DNA of 64,000 nt from Pseudomonas sp. FEN. Lineage in GTDB: Bacteria; Pseudomonadota; Gammaproteobacteria; Pseudomonadales; Pseudomonadaceae. Location: positions 1 to 64,000 of the forward strand of contig NZ_CAJFDC010000024.1 of NCBI RefSeq assembly GCF_904067045.1, in the 5' to 3' direction. The notes below the pieces were generated by a model. That model was not told where the DNA came from. It was given only the letters and a program-made list of their open reading frames with translations, and ran no database searches. Positions 51,432 to 60,003 of this stretch are shown here, piece after piece; position 1 is the stretch's first letter; each line of letters starts with the position of its first letter. Made by a program: the position numbers and the translations under genes.

Positions 51432-52253
51432 ATGACCCGTGCGGAGCTCGCCAAACCCAGCCGTAAGCAGCGTGTGCGAACCCTGTGGATTTCCGACGTG
51501 CACCTGGGGACCCGGGATTGCCAGGCCGAACACCTGTCGCAGTTTCTCAAGGGGTATCAGGCCGACCGTATCTACCTGGTGGGTGACATCATCGACGGCT
51601 GGAAGATGCGCGGCGGCATGTACTGGCCGCAAACGCACAGCAACGTGATCCGCCGGCTGCTGACCATGAGCAAGCGGGGCACCGAGGTGATCTACGTCAC
51701 CGGCAACCATGATGAATTCCTGCGCCGTTACTCCAAGCTGATTCTCGGCAATATCCAGCTGGTCGACGAAGCGGTGCACCAGACCGCCGACGGTCGCCGG
51801 TTGCTGGTGATCCATGGCGACCAGTTCGACGTGATCACCCGTTATCACCGCTGGCTGGCCTTCCTCGGCGATTCGGCCTACGAGCTGACCCTGACCCTCA
51901 ATCGTTGGCTGAACCATTGGCGCGCGCGCTACGGTTATGGCTACTGGTCGTTGTCGGCGTACCTCAAGCACAAGGTCAAGACCGCGGTCAGTTTCATCAG
52001 CGACTTCGAGGAGGCTATCGCCCACGAATGCCTGAAGCGCGGGCTGGACGGCGTGGTGTGCGGGCATATTCACCACGCCGAGATCCGCAAGGTCGGCGAA
52101 GTGGAATACCTCAACTGCGGTGACTGGGTCGAGTCCTGTACCGCCCTGATCGAACATTGGGACGGCAGCATCGAGCTGTATCGACTGGCGGATGCCCAGG
52201 CCAAGGAGGCGCAGCTCAAGCTGGCGCTGGAGAAGGTTGCGCAGCCGGGATAA
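51432..52253 (+). CDS. LpxH-like metallophosphoesterase
   Basis: ATG 51432 (ATG 51426 two codons earlier) gives 273 residues. Metal motifs: WISDVHLGTRD, YLVGDIIDGW, YVTGNHDEFL, VIHGDQFDVI and CGHIHHAEIR. These are those of UDP-2,3-diacylglucosamine hydrolases, but this is the longer paralogue found in Pseudomonas beside other genes, so lipid A synthesis is not proved. No signal peptide; it should be at the inner face of the membrane. Confidence 0.82.
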   Translation: MTRAELAKPSRKQRVRTLWISDVHLGTRDCQAEHLSQFLKGYQADRIYLVGDIIDGWKMRGGMYWPQTHSNVIRRLLTMSKRGTEVIYVTGNHDEFLRRYSKLILGNIQLVDEAVHQTADGRRLLVIHGDQFDVITRYHRWLAFLGDSAYELTLTLNRWLNHWRARYGYGYWSLSAYLKHKVKTAVSFISDFEEAIAHECLKRGLDGVVCGHIHHAEIRKVGEVEYLNCGDWVESCTALIEHWDGSIELYRLADAQAKEAQLKLALEKVAQPG

Positions 52254-52265
52254 CCCTCCCTGGGC

Positions 52266-52380
52266 GTGCACAATCCGTAGCCGGCTTGCCGGCGATGACG
52301 ACAGTTCGAGTAGCGCGAGGCTCAAGGGCCTCATCGTTGGCAAGCGAACGTCGACCGGCGCTCCTGCAAGGGGTTGCGAT
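52266..52380. repeat. REP-like sequence
   Basis: GTAGCCGGCTTGCCGGCGAT at 52276 and CTCATCGTTGGCAAGCGAAC with CGACCGGCGCTCCTGC further on look like a decayed inverted REP pair between the phosphoesterase and the DUF962 gene. Confidence 0.5.
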
Positions 52381-52469
52381 GCCGGTAATACGCGGGTCCG
52401 GCCATCTGCTTCTCCCCCGTCCCACCCCGGCATTCTGGCAGCGGCTTGCCCAGGATGCTTTACGGGTCC

Positions 52470-52781
52470 CTAAAAGGGCACCTTGCCCAGGATCATGTCG
52501 CGAAACATGACGAAATCGCCCAGTAAGCTGTAGAACGGGTGCTCAAAGGTGGCTGGGCGATTCTTCTCGAAGAAGAAATGCCCGACCCAGGCAAAGCCGT
52601 AGCCGACCACCGGCACCGCCAGCAGTAACCACCCCGCGGAGCGGCCGATGGCCAGGGCCAGGAAAAAGATCACCAGGCTGGTGCCGATGAAATGCAGCCG
52701 ACGGCAGGTACTGTTGCCATGTTCGCTCAGGTAATAAGGGTAGAACTCTGTGAAGCTGTTGAATTTTCTTATGTTTTCCAC
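52470..52781 (-). CDS. DUF962/Mpo1-like membrane protein
   Basis: A 103-residue protein. The family histidines are in CRRLHFIGTSLV and FAWVGHFFFEKNRPATFEHP; two membrane spans lie between (VIFFLALAIGRSAGWLLLAV). Yeast Mpo1 of this family is an alpha-hydroxylating dioxygenase of fatty acids; the bacterial role is unknown. The start ATG 52781 is preceded by GGAAAACAT. Confidence 0.85.
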   Translation of the reverse strand: MENIRKFNSFTEFYPYYLSEHGNSTCRRLHFIGTSLVIFFLALAIGRSAGWLLLAVPVVGYGFAWVGHFFFEKNRPATFEHPFYSLLGDFVMFRDMILGKVPF

Positions 52782-52940
52782 GGGCTACTCTCCGCGTTGC
52801 CGACCTCGCCCATGGTGGGTTCCACGGGGAGCTTATTTGAGTCTAGAGTGATTGACAGCGGCTACCAGTGACAATAGGCGCCACTTTAGTATCCTTAGGC
52901 CATTAGTCGTCATATGCGACTTATCATGCAAGAAAAGGCC

Positions 52941-54002
52941 ATGAGCGAGAGAACAACTTCTGCAAGTTGGGCGATGGGGATTGTCAAGGCGCTGGAGATG
53001 GATGGTCTGGACTGCCGTGTTCTGTTCCGGCAGCTGGGGCTCGATTACGCGGCGCTTGACGATCCCGACGCGCGCTTTCCCCAGGATTCGATAACACGCC
53101 TGTGGCAGCGTGCGGTGGAGCTGTCCGGCAACCCGGCAATCGGCTTGAACATGGGGCGGGTGGTGCGCCCGGCGTCCTTTCATGTCGCCGGCTATGCGCT
53201 GATGTCCAGCCAGACCCTGGCCGAGGGCTTCAGGCGCCTGGTGCGTTACCAACGGATCATCGCCGAAAGCGCCGACCTGAGTTTTCGCCTCTTGCCCGAA
53301 GGTTACGCCCTGATCCTGACGGTGCACGGCGACCATCTGCCGCCCACCCGTCAGAGCGCCGAGGCTTCCCTGGCCTGTGCCCTGGCGTTGTGCGGCTGGT
53401 TGAGCGGGCGCACCTTGCAGCCGCGCAAGGTGCTGGTCCAGGGCGTGGAGCCGGAGGATATCGGCCCTTACAAGGAGGTGTTCCATGCGCCGCTGGTGTT
53501 CAACGCTCCCTACGATGCGCTGATCTTCGAGCAGGCCGACATGGAAGCTCCCTTGCCGACCGCCAATGAAGCCATGGCCTTGCTTCACGACCGTTTTGCT
53601 GGCGAATACCTGGCCCGCTTTTCCGAAAGTCGGGTGACCCACAAAGCACGCCAGGTGTTGTGCCGCCTGCTGCCCCAGGGCGAGCCCAAGCGGGAAATGG
53701 TCGCGCAGACCTTGCACCTGTCCCAGCGCACCCTGCAGCGGCGCTTGCAGGAAGAGGGCACCAGTTTCCAGGCGCTGCTCGACGATACCCGCCGCGAGCT
53801 GGCCGAACAGTATCTGGCGCAGCCGCGCATGACCTTGCTGGAAATCGCCTACCTGCTGGGGTTCGCCGACCCGAGCAACTTTTTCCGCGCCTTCCGCCGC
53901 TGGTTCGAAGCCACCCCCGGCGAGTACCGGGCACGGCTGTTGGGGACGGTGGCCTCGATCAATGACGCCAGAATGCGGGAATACACAGAACGAACACTGT
54001 GA
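52941..54002 (+). CDS. AraC-family regulator
   Basis: ATG 52941 follows AAGGCC; an earlier ATG at 52914 is possible. The protein of 353 residues has the N-terminal arabinose-binding-like domain of ArgR/OruR-type regulators (AVELSGNPAIGLNMGRVVRP) and a C-terminal double HTH (LHLSQRTLQRRLQEEGTSFQ, LLEIAYLLGFADPSNFFRAF). The inducer is unknown. Its 3' end overlaps that of trkH by 44 bases on the other strand. Confidence 0.85.
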   Translation: MSERTTSASWAMGIVKALEMDGLDCRVLFRQLGLDYAALDDPDARFPQDSITRLWQRAVELSGNPAIGLNMGRVVRPASFHVAGYALMSSQTLAEGFRRLVRYQRIIAESADLSFRLLPEGYALILTVHGDHLPPTRQSAEASLACALALCGWLSGRTLQPRKVLVQGVEPEDIGPYKEVFHAPLVFNAPYDALIFEQADMEAPLPTANEAMALLHDRFAGEYLARFSESRVTHKARQVLCRLLPQGEPKREMVAQTLHLSQRTLQRRLQEEGTSFQALLDDTRRELAEQYLAQPRMTLLEIAYLLGFADPSNFFRAFRRWFEATPGEYRARLLGTVASINDARMREYTERTL

Positions 54003-55413
54003 TGATTTCCAGTCGGCCGAGGAGCATGCCCAGGGAGAGAATCCATTTGGCGGCGTCCGGCAGGCTGGCGAAGTTACCCGAGGGGCCGATCACTTCGCCC
54101 AGCCCCGGCCCGACCCCGGAGACGGTACTGGCGGCGCCGGTGAGGGCGGTCATCCAGTCCAGGCCCAGCAGCGACAGGGCCAGGGCAATGGCGCAAATGG
54201 TGATCGCGAAGAAGAACGAGAAGGTCAGGATCGAGCGCACGATCTCTTCATCGAGACGGTGACCGTTGTATTTCTGCTTGATCACCGCCCGCGGGTGGAT
54301 CAGTTGGTTGAGGTTGGCCTTGAGCAGGATATAGGCCACCTGGAAACGAAACACCTTGATCCCACCGGCCGTCGAACCCGAGCAGCCGCCGATGAAGCCC
54401 AGGTAGAAAAACAGCATCAGCGAGAAGTTGCCCCAAAGGCTGTAGTCGCCCAGGGCGAAGCCGGTGGTGGTGACCACCGACGTTACGTTCAGGGCCACGT
54501 GGCGGAGGGCGTCGAGCCAGTGCAGGTCCGTGGTCCACCAGTACCAGGTGCCGAGCACCAGCCAGGTCACCAGCAGCAAGCCGAGCAAACCCTGCACCTG
54601 CTGGTCCTTGATCAGGGCCTTGCGCTGGCCGCGCAGGGTCGCCACGTACAGGGTGAACGGCAGGCTGCCGAGAATCATCACCACCACCGCCACCCAATGC
54701 ACCGCCGGTTGGCTCCATTTGGCCAGGGACTGGTCCGAGGTGGAGAACCCGCCAGTGGAAATCGCCGACATGGCGTGGTTGAGCGCATCGAACAGGCTCA
54801 TGCCGGCCCACCAGAACGCCAGGCTGCCGAGGATCGTAATGCCGACGTAGGCCGTGACAATCAGGCGCGCCACCATGTGCGAGCGCGGCATGACCTTCTG
54901 CGATCGGTCCGAGGATTCGGTCTGGAACAGGCGCATGCCACCGATGCGCAGCAGTGGCAGGATCGCCACCGCCATGCCGATAAAGCCGATCCCGCCTAGC
55001 CAGTGCAGCAGCGAGCGCCACATCAGAATGCCCGGGGACATGCTGTCCAGGCCGCTGAGCACGGTCGAGCCGGTGGCGGTGATCCCCGACATGCTTTCAA
55101 AAAAAGCGTCGGTGTAGCTGGTGCGCAGGGTCAGTAAAAACGGCAGCGCGGCGAAAATGCACACCACCACCCAGCTGGATACAGTCAGCAGGTACATATC
55201 CCGGGGGCGCAGATGCACCTGTTCCGGGCGACCGGGGATGAGCAGCGCCAGGCCGGCGAGAAAGGTGATGGTGCTGGCCCAGAGAAAAGGCGGCAGGTCG
55301 CCGCTGCGTTCGAAGATCACCAGGACCAGCATGGGGATGGCCATGCTGACGGCGAGGGTAATCAGGAAGATGCCGATGATGAAACCGATGATGCGCAGGG
55401 TCGGCAGCGCCAT
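53959..55413 (-). CDS. trkH: TrkH-type potassium uptake channel subunit
   Basis: ATG 55413 gives 484 residues. The selectivity loops SMSGITATGSTVLSGLD, AMSAISTGGFSTSDQSL, TSVVTTTGFALGDYSLW and TVSGVGPGLGEVIGPSG mark four pore repeats, and FIGGCSGSTAGGIKVFR is the family hallmark. It works with TrkA (not in the window). The frame upstream of 55413 is a shadow. Confidence 0.92.
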   Translation of the reverse strand: MALPTLRIIGFIIGIFLITLAVSMAIPMLVLVIFERSGDLPPFLWASTITFLAGLALLIPGRPEQVHLRPRDMYLLTVSSWVVVCIFAALPFLLTLRTSYTDAFFESMSGITATGSTVLSGLDSMSPGILMWRSLLHWLGGIGFIGMAVAILPLLRIGGMRLFQTESSDRSQKVMPRSHMVARLIVTAYVGITILGSLAFWWAGMSLFDALNHAMSAISTGGFSTSDQSLAKWSQPAVHWVAVVVMILGSLPFTLYVATLRGQRKALIKDQQVQGLLGLLLVTWLVLGTWYWWTTDLHWLDALRHVALNVTSVVTTTGFALGDYSLWGNFSLMLFFYLGFIGGCSGSTAGGIKVFRFQVAYILLKANLNQLIHPRAVIKQKYNGHRLDEEIVRSILTFSFFFAITICAIALALSLLGLDWMTALTGAASTVSGVGPGLGEVIGPSGNFASLPDAAKWILSLGMLLGRLEIITVFVLCIPAFWRH

Positions 55414-55533
55414 GAAATAAGCTCGGGGAAAAGGGCAGGGCGCCATTTTACCCGCGACCCCGGTCATGTAAACCAGCACGGCTGCCTGGGATCTGGCTAG
55501 AATAGCCCGATCATTTTTCAGAGGAGGTGGCCG

Positions 55534-56094
55534 ATGGAGGCCCTCGACAATTTGCTCAACCGTGTTTCCGCGCCACGCCTGCTCGATCCCGCACCGACCC
55601 AGGCCCAGCGCGACATCCTGTTCGCCGCCGCCCTGCGCGCACCGGATCACGGGCAATTGCGGCCTTGGCGTTTCCTCACCGTGGAAGGCGCGGCCCGTGA
55701 GCAGTTGGGCAGTCTGTTGGCCGAAGCGATGCGCCTGCAAGGCGGCGAGGTGACCCAGGCGGCCCTCGACAAGGCACACGCGATGCCTTTGCGCGCGCCC
55801 TTGGTGATTGTGGTGGTGGCTCGTGTGCAGGAGCACTTCAAGGTGCCGAAGTCCGAGCAGTTGCTGGCGGCCGGTTGCGCGGCGCACGCTATCCTGCTGG
55901 CGGCCCATGCCCAGGGCATCGGCGCGGTGTGGCGCACCGGCGAACTGTCCTATTCGCCTCATGTGGCCAAGGGCCTGGGGCTGGGCGAAGGCGAGGAGGT
56001 GATCGCCTTCCTGTACCTGGGCACGCCGCAGAACGAACTGCGCCAGCCACCGAAGGTCGATCTGACGGAGTTCGTCAGCGCCTGGTCGGCGTGA
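55534..56094 (+). CDS. Nitroreductase family protein (YdjA-like)
   Basis: A 186-residue flavoprotein: APRLLDPAPTQAQRDILFAA, APDHGQLRPWRFLTVEGAAR, and LAAGCAAHAILLAAHAQGIG, AVWRTGE. These match YdjA-type minimal nitroreductases, FMN-dependent, cytosolic. AGAGGAGGTGG just before ATG 55534 is strong. The start is 120 bases from the divergent trkH start. Confidence 0.88.
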   Translation: MEALDNLLNRVSAPRLLDPAPTQAQRDILFAAALRAPDHGQLRPWRFLTVEGAAREQLGSLLAEAMRLQGGEVTQAALDKAHAMPLRAPLVIVVVARVQEHFKVPKSEQLLAAGCAAHAILLAAHAQGIGAVWRTGELSYSPHVAKGLGLGEGEEVIAFLYLGTPQNELRQPPKVDLTEFVSAWSA

Positions 56095-56174
56095 AATGTT
56101 TTCTGATGCTTCAGGCTGATACAGCGGGTGTTCATAGGGCGTAAACTGGTTTGCATCTACACCGGAGGCCATTT

Positions 56175-56366
56175 ATGAGCGCCCAACTATCCCCCATGGT
56201 GTCGGAGTTCGAGACTGAAGAGCAGGCAGCCAGCTATGACCGTTGGTTTCGTGCCAAGGTCCAGGCTTCCCTGGATGACTCTCGCCCCAACGTCCCACAT
56301 GATGAAGTGATGGCCGAAATGCGTGCCTTGATCGCTTCGAAGCGTAATCGGAGCGATGCGGCTTGA
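56175..56366 (+). CDS. Antitoxin of a RelB/ParD-like type, partner broken
   Basis: ATG 56175 behind GGAGG encodes 63 residues, MSAQLSPMVSEFETEEQAAS, YDRWFRAKVQASLDDSRPNV and PHDEVMAEMRALIASKRNRS. This is the small antitoxin (also called stability determinant) normally followed by a RelE/ParE toxin. The toxin ATG lies inside its end at 56356, but the toxin gene is only a remnant, so this antitoxin is now orphaned. Confidence 0.75.
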   Translation: MSAQLSPMVSEFETEEQAASYDRWFRAKVQASLDDSRPNVPHDEVMAEMRALIASKRNRSDAA

Positions 56367-56444
56367 GTGGCGACCCGAAGCTCGGGCCGAACAGATTTCA
56401 TCGAGATAGTCACCGTGTTGCATGCACGGCAAGAGTATCCCTGA
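56356..56444 (+). pseudogene. RelE/ParE toxin, internally deleted
   Basis: From ATG 56356 the frame reads MRLEWRPEARAEQIS, the usual start of these toxins, then stops; in another frame at 56403 the sequence EIVTVLHARQEYP and TGA is the usual end. So about 60-70 central codons have been lost by a deletion near 56,400, leaving head and tail joined out of frame. The ATG overlaps the antitoxin end by 11 bases, as in intact pairs. Confidence 0.75.
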
Positions 56445-56451
56445 CAGGTAC

Positions 56452-57786
56452 TTAAACCAGTGCCCCAGGCTCCAAAGGCAGATCCAGTTTGGCGATAAAC
56501 CCTCCCTCGGGATGATTGGCCAGCACCAGGCTGCCGCCATGCCGTTCCGCCGCCCGCCGGGCGATGGCCAGTCCCAGGCCATGGCCCGGGGCTGTTTGCC
56601 CAGGCGCCCGGTAGAAGGGCTCGCCCAGTTGCGCCAGGTGCGCGGGCTCCACGCCGGGGCCATGGTCGCGCACGCTGATTTCGATACGTTCACCCACCCG
56701 TTGTGCGCGCAGCTCGATGGGTTGCCCCGCGGGATTGAAACGCTGGGCGTTGCGCAGCAGGTTATCCACCGCCCGTTCGATCATGGTCGGCCAACCCTTG
56801 AAGTTCAGCACCGGTTCACCGTCGAATTGTACCGGCTGTTCCGGGCAGGCCAGGTTGGCATCCTTCTGCAAGGTGTCGAGCAGCGTCTCAAGGTCGACCT
56901 CCTCGGCGCTGGCTTGATCGGAATCCACTCGGGCCAGGGTAAGAATTTCACTGATCAGCGCTTCCAGCCGGTCGCATTCGCGGGTCAGACGCGGCCACAG
57001 TCGTTCACGTTCCTCGGGCCCGGCGCGTTCGGCCAGGGCCAGGGCAATGCGCAGGCGCGCCAGCGGTGAACGCAATTCATGGGAGACATCCCGCAACAAT
57101 TGGCGCTGGCTGCCGATCAGGCTTTGCAGGCGCGCGCCCATCAGGTTGAAGTCCTTGGCCAGTACGCCGAACTCATCGCGCCGCGCCGCCAGTTTCGCCA
57201 GGCTGTTCTGCTGATAAGTGGTCTGCCCCAGGTCATGCACGGCGCCGCGCAGGCGGCTCAGGGGGCGAGTGATGGAGAGGGTCACCAGCAGGCTGAACAA
57301 GGTCAGGACCACCAGGGCAATGCCCAATGCACTGAGTGGGCGCAACAGGCTTTCGCGGTGCCAGGCGTCCAGTTCCGGGTGTGGAATGCGGTAGATCAGC
57401 AGATAGGTCTCGCCACTTTGCGGGCTGGTGTACTCGACCGTCAGGCGCCGCCAGGGCAGCTTGCGGTCATCGTTGTTCTGGCGCGCTTCAAAGGCCGCGG
57501 CCCGACGTGGAAAAGTCCCGCGGACCAGCGGGTCGCCGCCTTCGTTAAGCACCTGCACATCGATGTGATAGCGCTGCTTGCGTTGCTCCAGAATCGCCTG
57601 GGCCGCTTCTTCGCCCTGGTTTTCATAGGTTTGCGTCCACTCTTCGGCCAGGCTGTTCAGTCCTGGATGACGGCTGAGAATCCAGGTGTCCTGGTTGAGG
57701 ATGTGCATGAGCAGGATCGATAAGCCCGCGACAAGGGCAATGGCCAGCCAGAAGCTGGCCAAGATGCGCCAGAACAGTGATCGCAC
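56452..57786 (-). CDS. cpxS: CpxS/CpxA-type sensor histidine kinase
   Basis: A 444-residue kinase. First span FWLAIALVAGLSILLMHI, periplasmic part to about 145, second span LSALGIALVVLTLFSLLVTL, HAMP, the H box LLRDVSHELRSPLARLRIAL, an N box VDNLLRNAQRFN and G boxes RDHGPGVEPA and GHGLGLAIARRAA. In P. aeruginosa the same order (PA3206, PA3205, PA3204) is known as cpxS, a Spy-like gene and cpxR. It senses envelope stress. A hairpin lies between it and the upstream Spy-like gene. Confidence 0.9.
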   Translation of the reverse strand: MRSLFWRILASFWLAIALVAGLSILLMHILNQDTWILSRHPGLNSLAEEWTQTYENQGEEAAQAILEQRKQRYHIDVQVLNEGGDPLVRGTFPRRAAAFEARQNNDDRKLPWRRLTVEYTSPQSGETYLLIYRIPHPELDAWHRESLLRPLSALGIALVVLTLFSLLVTLSITRPLSRLRGAVHDLGQTTYQQNSLAKLAARRDEFGVLAKDFNLMGARLQSLIGSQRQLLRDVSHELRSPLARLRIALALAERAGPEERERLWPRLTRECDRLEALISEILTLARVDSDQASAEEVDLETLLDTLQKDANLACPEQPVQFDGEPVLNFKGWPTMIERAVDNLLRNAQRFNPAGQPIELRAQRVGERIEISVRDHGPGVEPAHLAQLGEPFYRAPGQTAPGHGLGLAIARRAAERHGGSLVLANHPEGGFIAKLDLPLEPGALV

Positions 57787-57811
57787 AGCAAATCCTCAAC
57801 AAAGGGTACAA

Positions 57812-57844
57812 ACAAAGAAAGCCCGACGGCGGCGGCCGTCGGGC
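57812..57844 (-). terminator. Rho-independent terminator after the Spy-like gene
   Basis: GCCCGACGGC (57844-57835 on the minus strand) pairs with GCCGTCGGGC (57830-57821), loop of four, followed by TTTCTTTGTTTG. It lies between the Spy-like stop and cpxS, so cpxS would get only part of the upstream transcription. Confidence 0.8.
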
Positions 57845-57859
57845 TGGAGCATAAGCGGA

Positions 57860-58297
57860 TTATTGCGCTTTTTGCGCTTGTTGCGCTTTCCAGGCTTTGA
57901 ATTCGGCCCATTCGGCGCGGCGTTCGGCCTGTTTCTTCTGCATCTCGTCAAAGGCTTTCTGCTGCTCGGGTTTGAGCAAGGCGCGGATCTGGGTCTGGGT
58001 TTTCTGGTGCGCGGCATCCAGCTCACCCTTGAACGCAGCCTGATCGGCCGGCGAGAGTTTTTCCAGGTACTTGCCGACGATCGCTTGGCGATCGTGCCGT
58101 TGCTCGCCGATCAGTTGGCGGATCTGCTGGCGTTGTTCCTTGCTCAGGTCCAGTCTCTGGAAGCCATCTCTACCGCGATGCTGGCCGTATTCCGGGCCAC
58201 CCATCGGGCCGCCCATCGGACCTCCGTCTTCAGGCATGGCCATGGCCACGGTGGGCAGGGCGGCAGCGAACATCAGGGCGATCAGGGTCTTGCGCAT
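57860..58297 (-). CDS. Spy/CpxP-like periplasmic LTxxQ protein
   Basis: A 145-residue protein with a signal peptide (LIALMFAAALPTVAMAMP), a glycine/methionine-rich segment (EDGGPMGGPMGGPEYGQ) and LTxxQ-like repeats (LDLSKEQRQQIRQLIGEQ, LLKPEQQKAFDEMQKKQAER). This is the chaperone-like family of CpxP and Spy. It lies between cpxR and cpxS, and a CpxR-type box precedes it. The length and order fit PA3205. Confidence 0.88.
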   Translation of the reverse strand: MRKTLIALMFAAALPTVAMAMPEDGGPMGGPMGGPEYGQHRGRDGFQRLDLSKEQRQQIRQLIGEQRHDRQAIVGKYLEKLSPADQAAFKGELDAAHQKTQTQIRALLKPEQQKAFDEMQKKQAERRAEWAEFKAWKAQQAQKAQ

Positions 58298-58378
58298 GGT
58301 GTTTCTCCTTGTCTCGATTCCGGTCAGTCCGGATGAGTACAGATTAAGGAGTTCAAGGTCAGCGGCGGTCAGCGGAGG

Positions 58379-58394
58379 GTAAAGCTTGGGTAAA
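58379..58394. promoter_or_regulatory. CpxR box
   Basis: GTAAA at 58379-58383 and GTAAA at 58390-58394 with six bases between match the CpxR consensus GTAAA-N5/6-GTAAA. It lies 82 bases before the Spy-like start. Confidence 0.7.
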
Positions 58395-58434
58395 GACGTT
58401 TTTGTCGCGGGTTGACACTTGCAGGAACCGCAAC

Positions 58435-58455
58435 GCCGGCAAGCCGGCTCCCACA
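58435..58455. repeat. Single REP
   Basis: GCCGGCAAGCCGGCTCCCAC is a solitary REP core, in the gap between cpxR and the Spy-like gene, directly 3' of cpxR. Confidence 0.6.
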
Positions 58456-58470
58456 GAGATCCACAAAGGG

Positions 58471-59148
58471 TTACAGACTGTAGTAGTAACCGCGACTACG
58501 CAGGGCCACGATGCGCGGGCGACCGTCCGGGTGCGGGCCGATCTTCTTGCGCAGGTTGCTCACGTGCATGTCCAGGCTGCGATCATACAAGGTCAGTTTG
58601 CGACCCAGGGCGATCTGCGCCAGTTCCTGTTTGTCCAGAGGCTCGCCGGGTTGCTGCAGCAGGGCTTCGAGCAGGCGACTTTCGGAGACGGTGAGGGTGA
58701 AGTCCTGCTGGTCGATGGTGACCACGCCACGTGCCGGGCTGAAGCAAAGATCGCCCAGTTCCATCTGGCTCGGCGTGGCGGTGGGGTGGCTGCGGCGCAG
58801 CACGGCGCGCAGGCGGGCGGTCAGTTCCCGGGGATCGCAGGGTTTGGCCAGATAGTCGTCGGCGCCCAGTTCCAGGCCGAGGATGCGATCCAGCGGCTCG
58901 CCACGGGCCGAGAGCATCACCACGGGCAACTCCGGGTGCTCGCTGCGCAATTGCTTGAGCAACTCCAGGCCGCTGCCATCGGGCAGCATGACATCCAGCA
59001 CCACGGCAGCGGGGGCGCTGTCCGCCAGGGCCTTGCGCGCACTGTGACCATCGTGGCAGGCGCGTACCTGGAAGCCTTCCTGGCTCAACCAACTGGTCAG
59101 GAGCTCACACAACTCCTGGTCATCGTCTATCAGTAACAGGTCGCTCAT
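58471..59148 (-). CDS. cpxR: CpxR-type response regulator
   Basis: A 225-residue OmpR-type regulator: acidic pocket LLLIDDDQEL, phospho-aspartate in VVLDVMLPDGSG (about residue 52), threonine/serine switch VVMLSARGEP, lysine in YLAKPCDPREL and a winged helix SLDMHVSNLRKKIG and RSRGYYYSL. Partner of cpxS, 680 bases downstream on the same strand. It likely binds the GTAAA box between. Confidence 0.92.
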   Translation of the reverse strand: MSDLLLIDDDQELCELLTSWLSQEGFQVRACHDGHSARKALADSAPAAVVLDVMLPDGSGLELLKQLRSEHPELPVVMLSARGEPLDRILGLELGADDYLAKPCDPRELTARLRAVLRRSHPTATPSQMELGDLCFSPARGVVTIDQQDFTLTVSESRLLEALLQQPGEPLDKQELAQIALGRKLTLYDRSLDMHVSNLRKKIGPHPDGRPRIVALRSRGYYYSL

Positions 59149-59181
59149 GACTCTCTCGATTACGGATCGCTAATGGCCTGC

Positions 59182-59592
59182 TCAATTCAGCCATTGCCGA
59201 CGTTGTCTACGTCCGCCACTGGCGAAGATACCGCAGAGCAGGGCCAGGAGTGCAACTCCCGCACCGGTGACAAACCATTGCTGTTGATCGGTCAGCAGGC
59301 GTGGGCCGGCACTGGCCTGGGCTTCCTTGAGTTGCAGCTTCAGGCGCTGGTTTTCCTGGCGCAGACGGCCCAACTGGGCACTTTCGCGCGTCGCGTCGGC
59401 ACTCTGCAATTGTTGGCTCAACTCTTCTCGTTGTCGCTCGCTTTCTTTCAAGCGTTGCTGCAAGTCGGTGATCTGGCTGCCAGCGCTCAAGGACAGGGGG
59501 GTCGAGTTACTCGAACCCTGACTCTCCTCGGCATGGGCGGCGGCCCCGATCGATAAGATGACCACTAGCAGCAACAATGTACCTTGGCGCAT
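59182..59592 (-). CDS. Signal-peptide coiled-coil membrane protein
   Basis: ATG 59592 gives 136 residues: signal (TLLLLVVILSIGAAAHAEES), coiled coil (LQQRLKESERQREELSQQLQ), one C-terminal span (VTGAGVALLALLCGIFASGG) and a basic tail (RRQRRQWLN). So it is a periplasmic coiled coil held by its C terminus. It corresponds in place to PA3203. The longer frame upstream is rejected. Confidence 0.82.
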   Translation of the reverse strand: MRQGTLLLLVVILSIGAAAHAEESQGSSNSTPLSLSAGSQITDLQQRLKESERQREELSQQLQSADATRESAQLGRLRQENQRLKLQLKEAQASAGPRLLTDQQQWFVTGAGVALLALLCGIFASGGRRQRRQWLN

Positions 59593-59663
59593 CGCAAACT
59601 CCTGATTCCAATCGGCATTGGGCAGGTTGTCGGCTGCTGGACGAGAATAATGAGCGATTGGGC

Positions 59664-59690
59664 CGCGATGAACCATGAAGGTTCATCGCG
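59664..59690. other. Hairpin between yciI and the coiled-coil gene
   Basis: CGCGATGAACC and GGTTCATCGCG pair over 11 bases with a five-base loop. No T run follows on the minus strand, so a stabilising or attenuating hairpin is likelier than a terminator. Confidence 0.5.
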
Positions 59691-59702
59691 AGGGGGAGAA
59701 TT

Positions 59703-60002
59703 TTATGGCAGGACTTGTTTGAACGGCTTGACCAGTACATTGGCGTAGACGCCCGCGGCGACGAATGGATCGGCCCCGGCCCAGGCTTGCGCCGCGTTCA
59801 GGCTGTCGAACTCGGCGACGATCAGGCTGCCACTGAAACCGGCGGCGCCCGGGTCGTTGCTGTCCACGGCCGGGTGCGGGCCGGCCAGGACCAGACGTCC
59901 TTGCGCCTGGAGTTGATGCAGTCGTTCCAGGTGCGCCGGGCGCACGGCCAGGCGCTTGTCCAGGGAGTTTTCGACGTCGGTGGCGATGATCGCGTAGAGC
60001 AT
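59703..60002 (-). CDS. yciI: YciI-like protein
   Basis: A 99-residue ferredoxin-like fold protein: MLYAIIATDVENSLDKRLAV, RPAHLERLHQLQAQGRLVLA, GPHPA and ADPFVAAGVYANVLVKPF. The His-Asp pair (HLERL, DVENS) is as in the family. Function uncertain. One base separates its start from the yciB stop. Confidence 0.9.
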   Translation of the reverse strand: MLYAIIATDVENSLDKRLAVRPAHLERLHQLQAQGRLVLAGPHPAVDSNDPGAAGFSGSLIVAEFDSLNAAQAWAGADPFVAAGVYANVLVKPFKQVLP

Positions 60003-60003
60003 G

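Noticed and set aside
55414..56172. N-terminal extension of the trkH frame
   Set aside because: It runs antisense through the nitroreductase gene; TrkH proteins start at the ATG at 55413.
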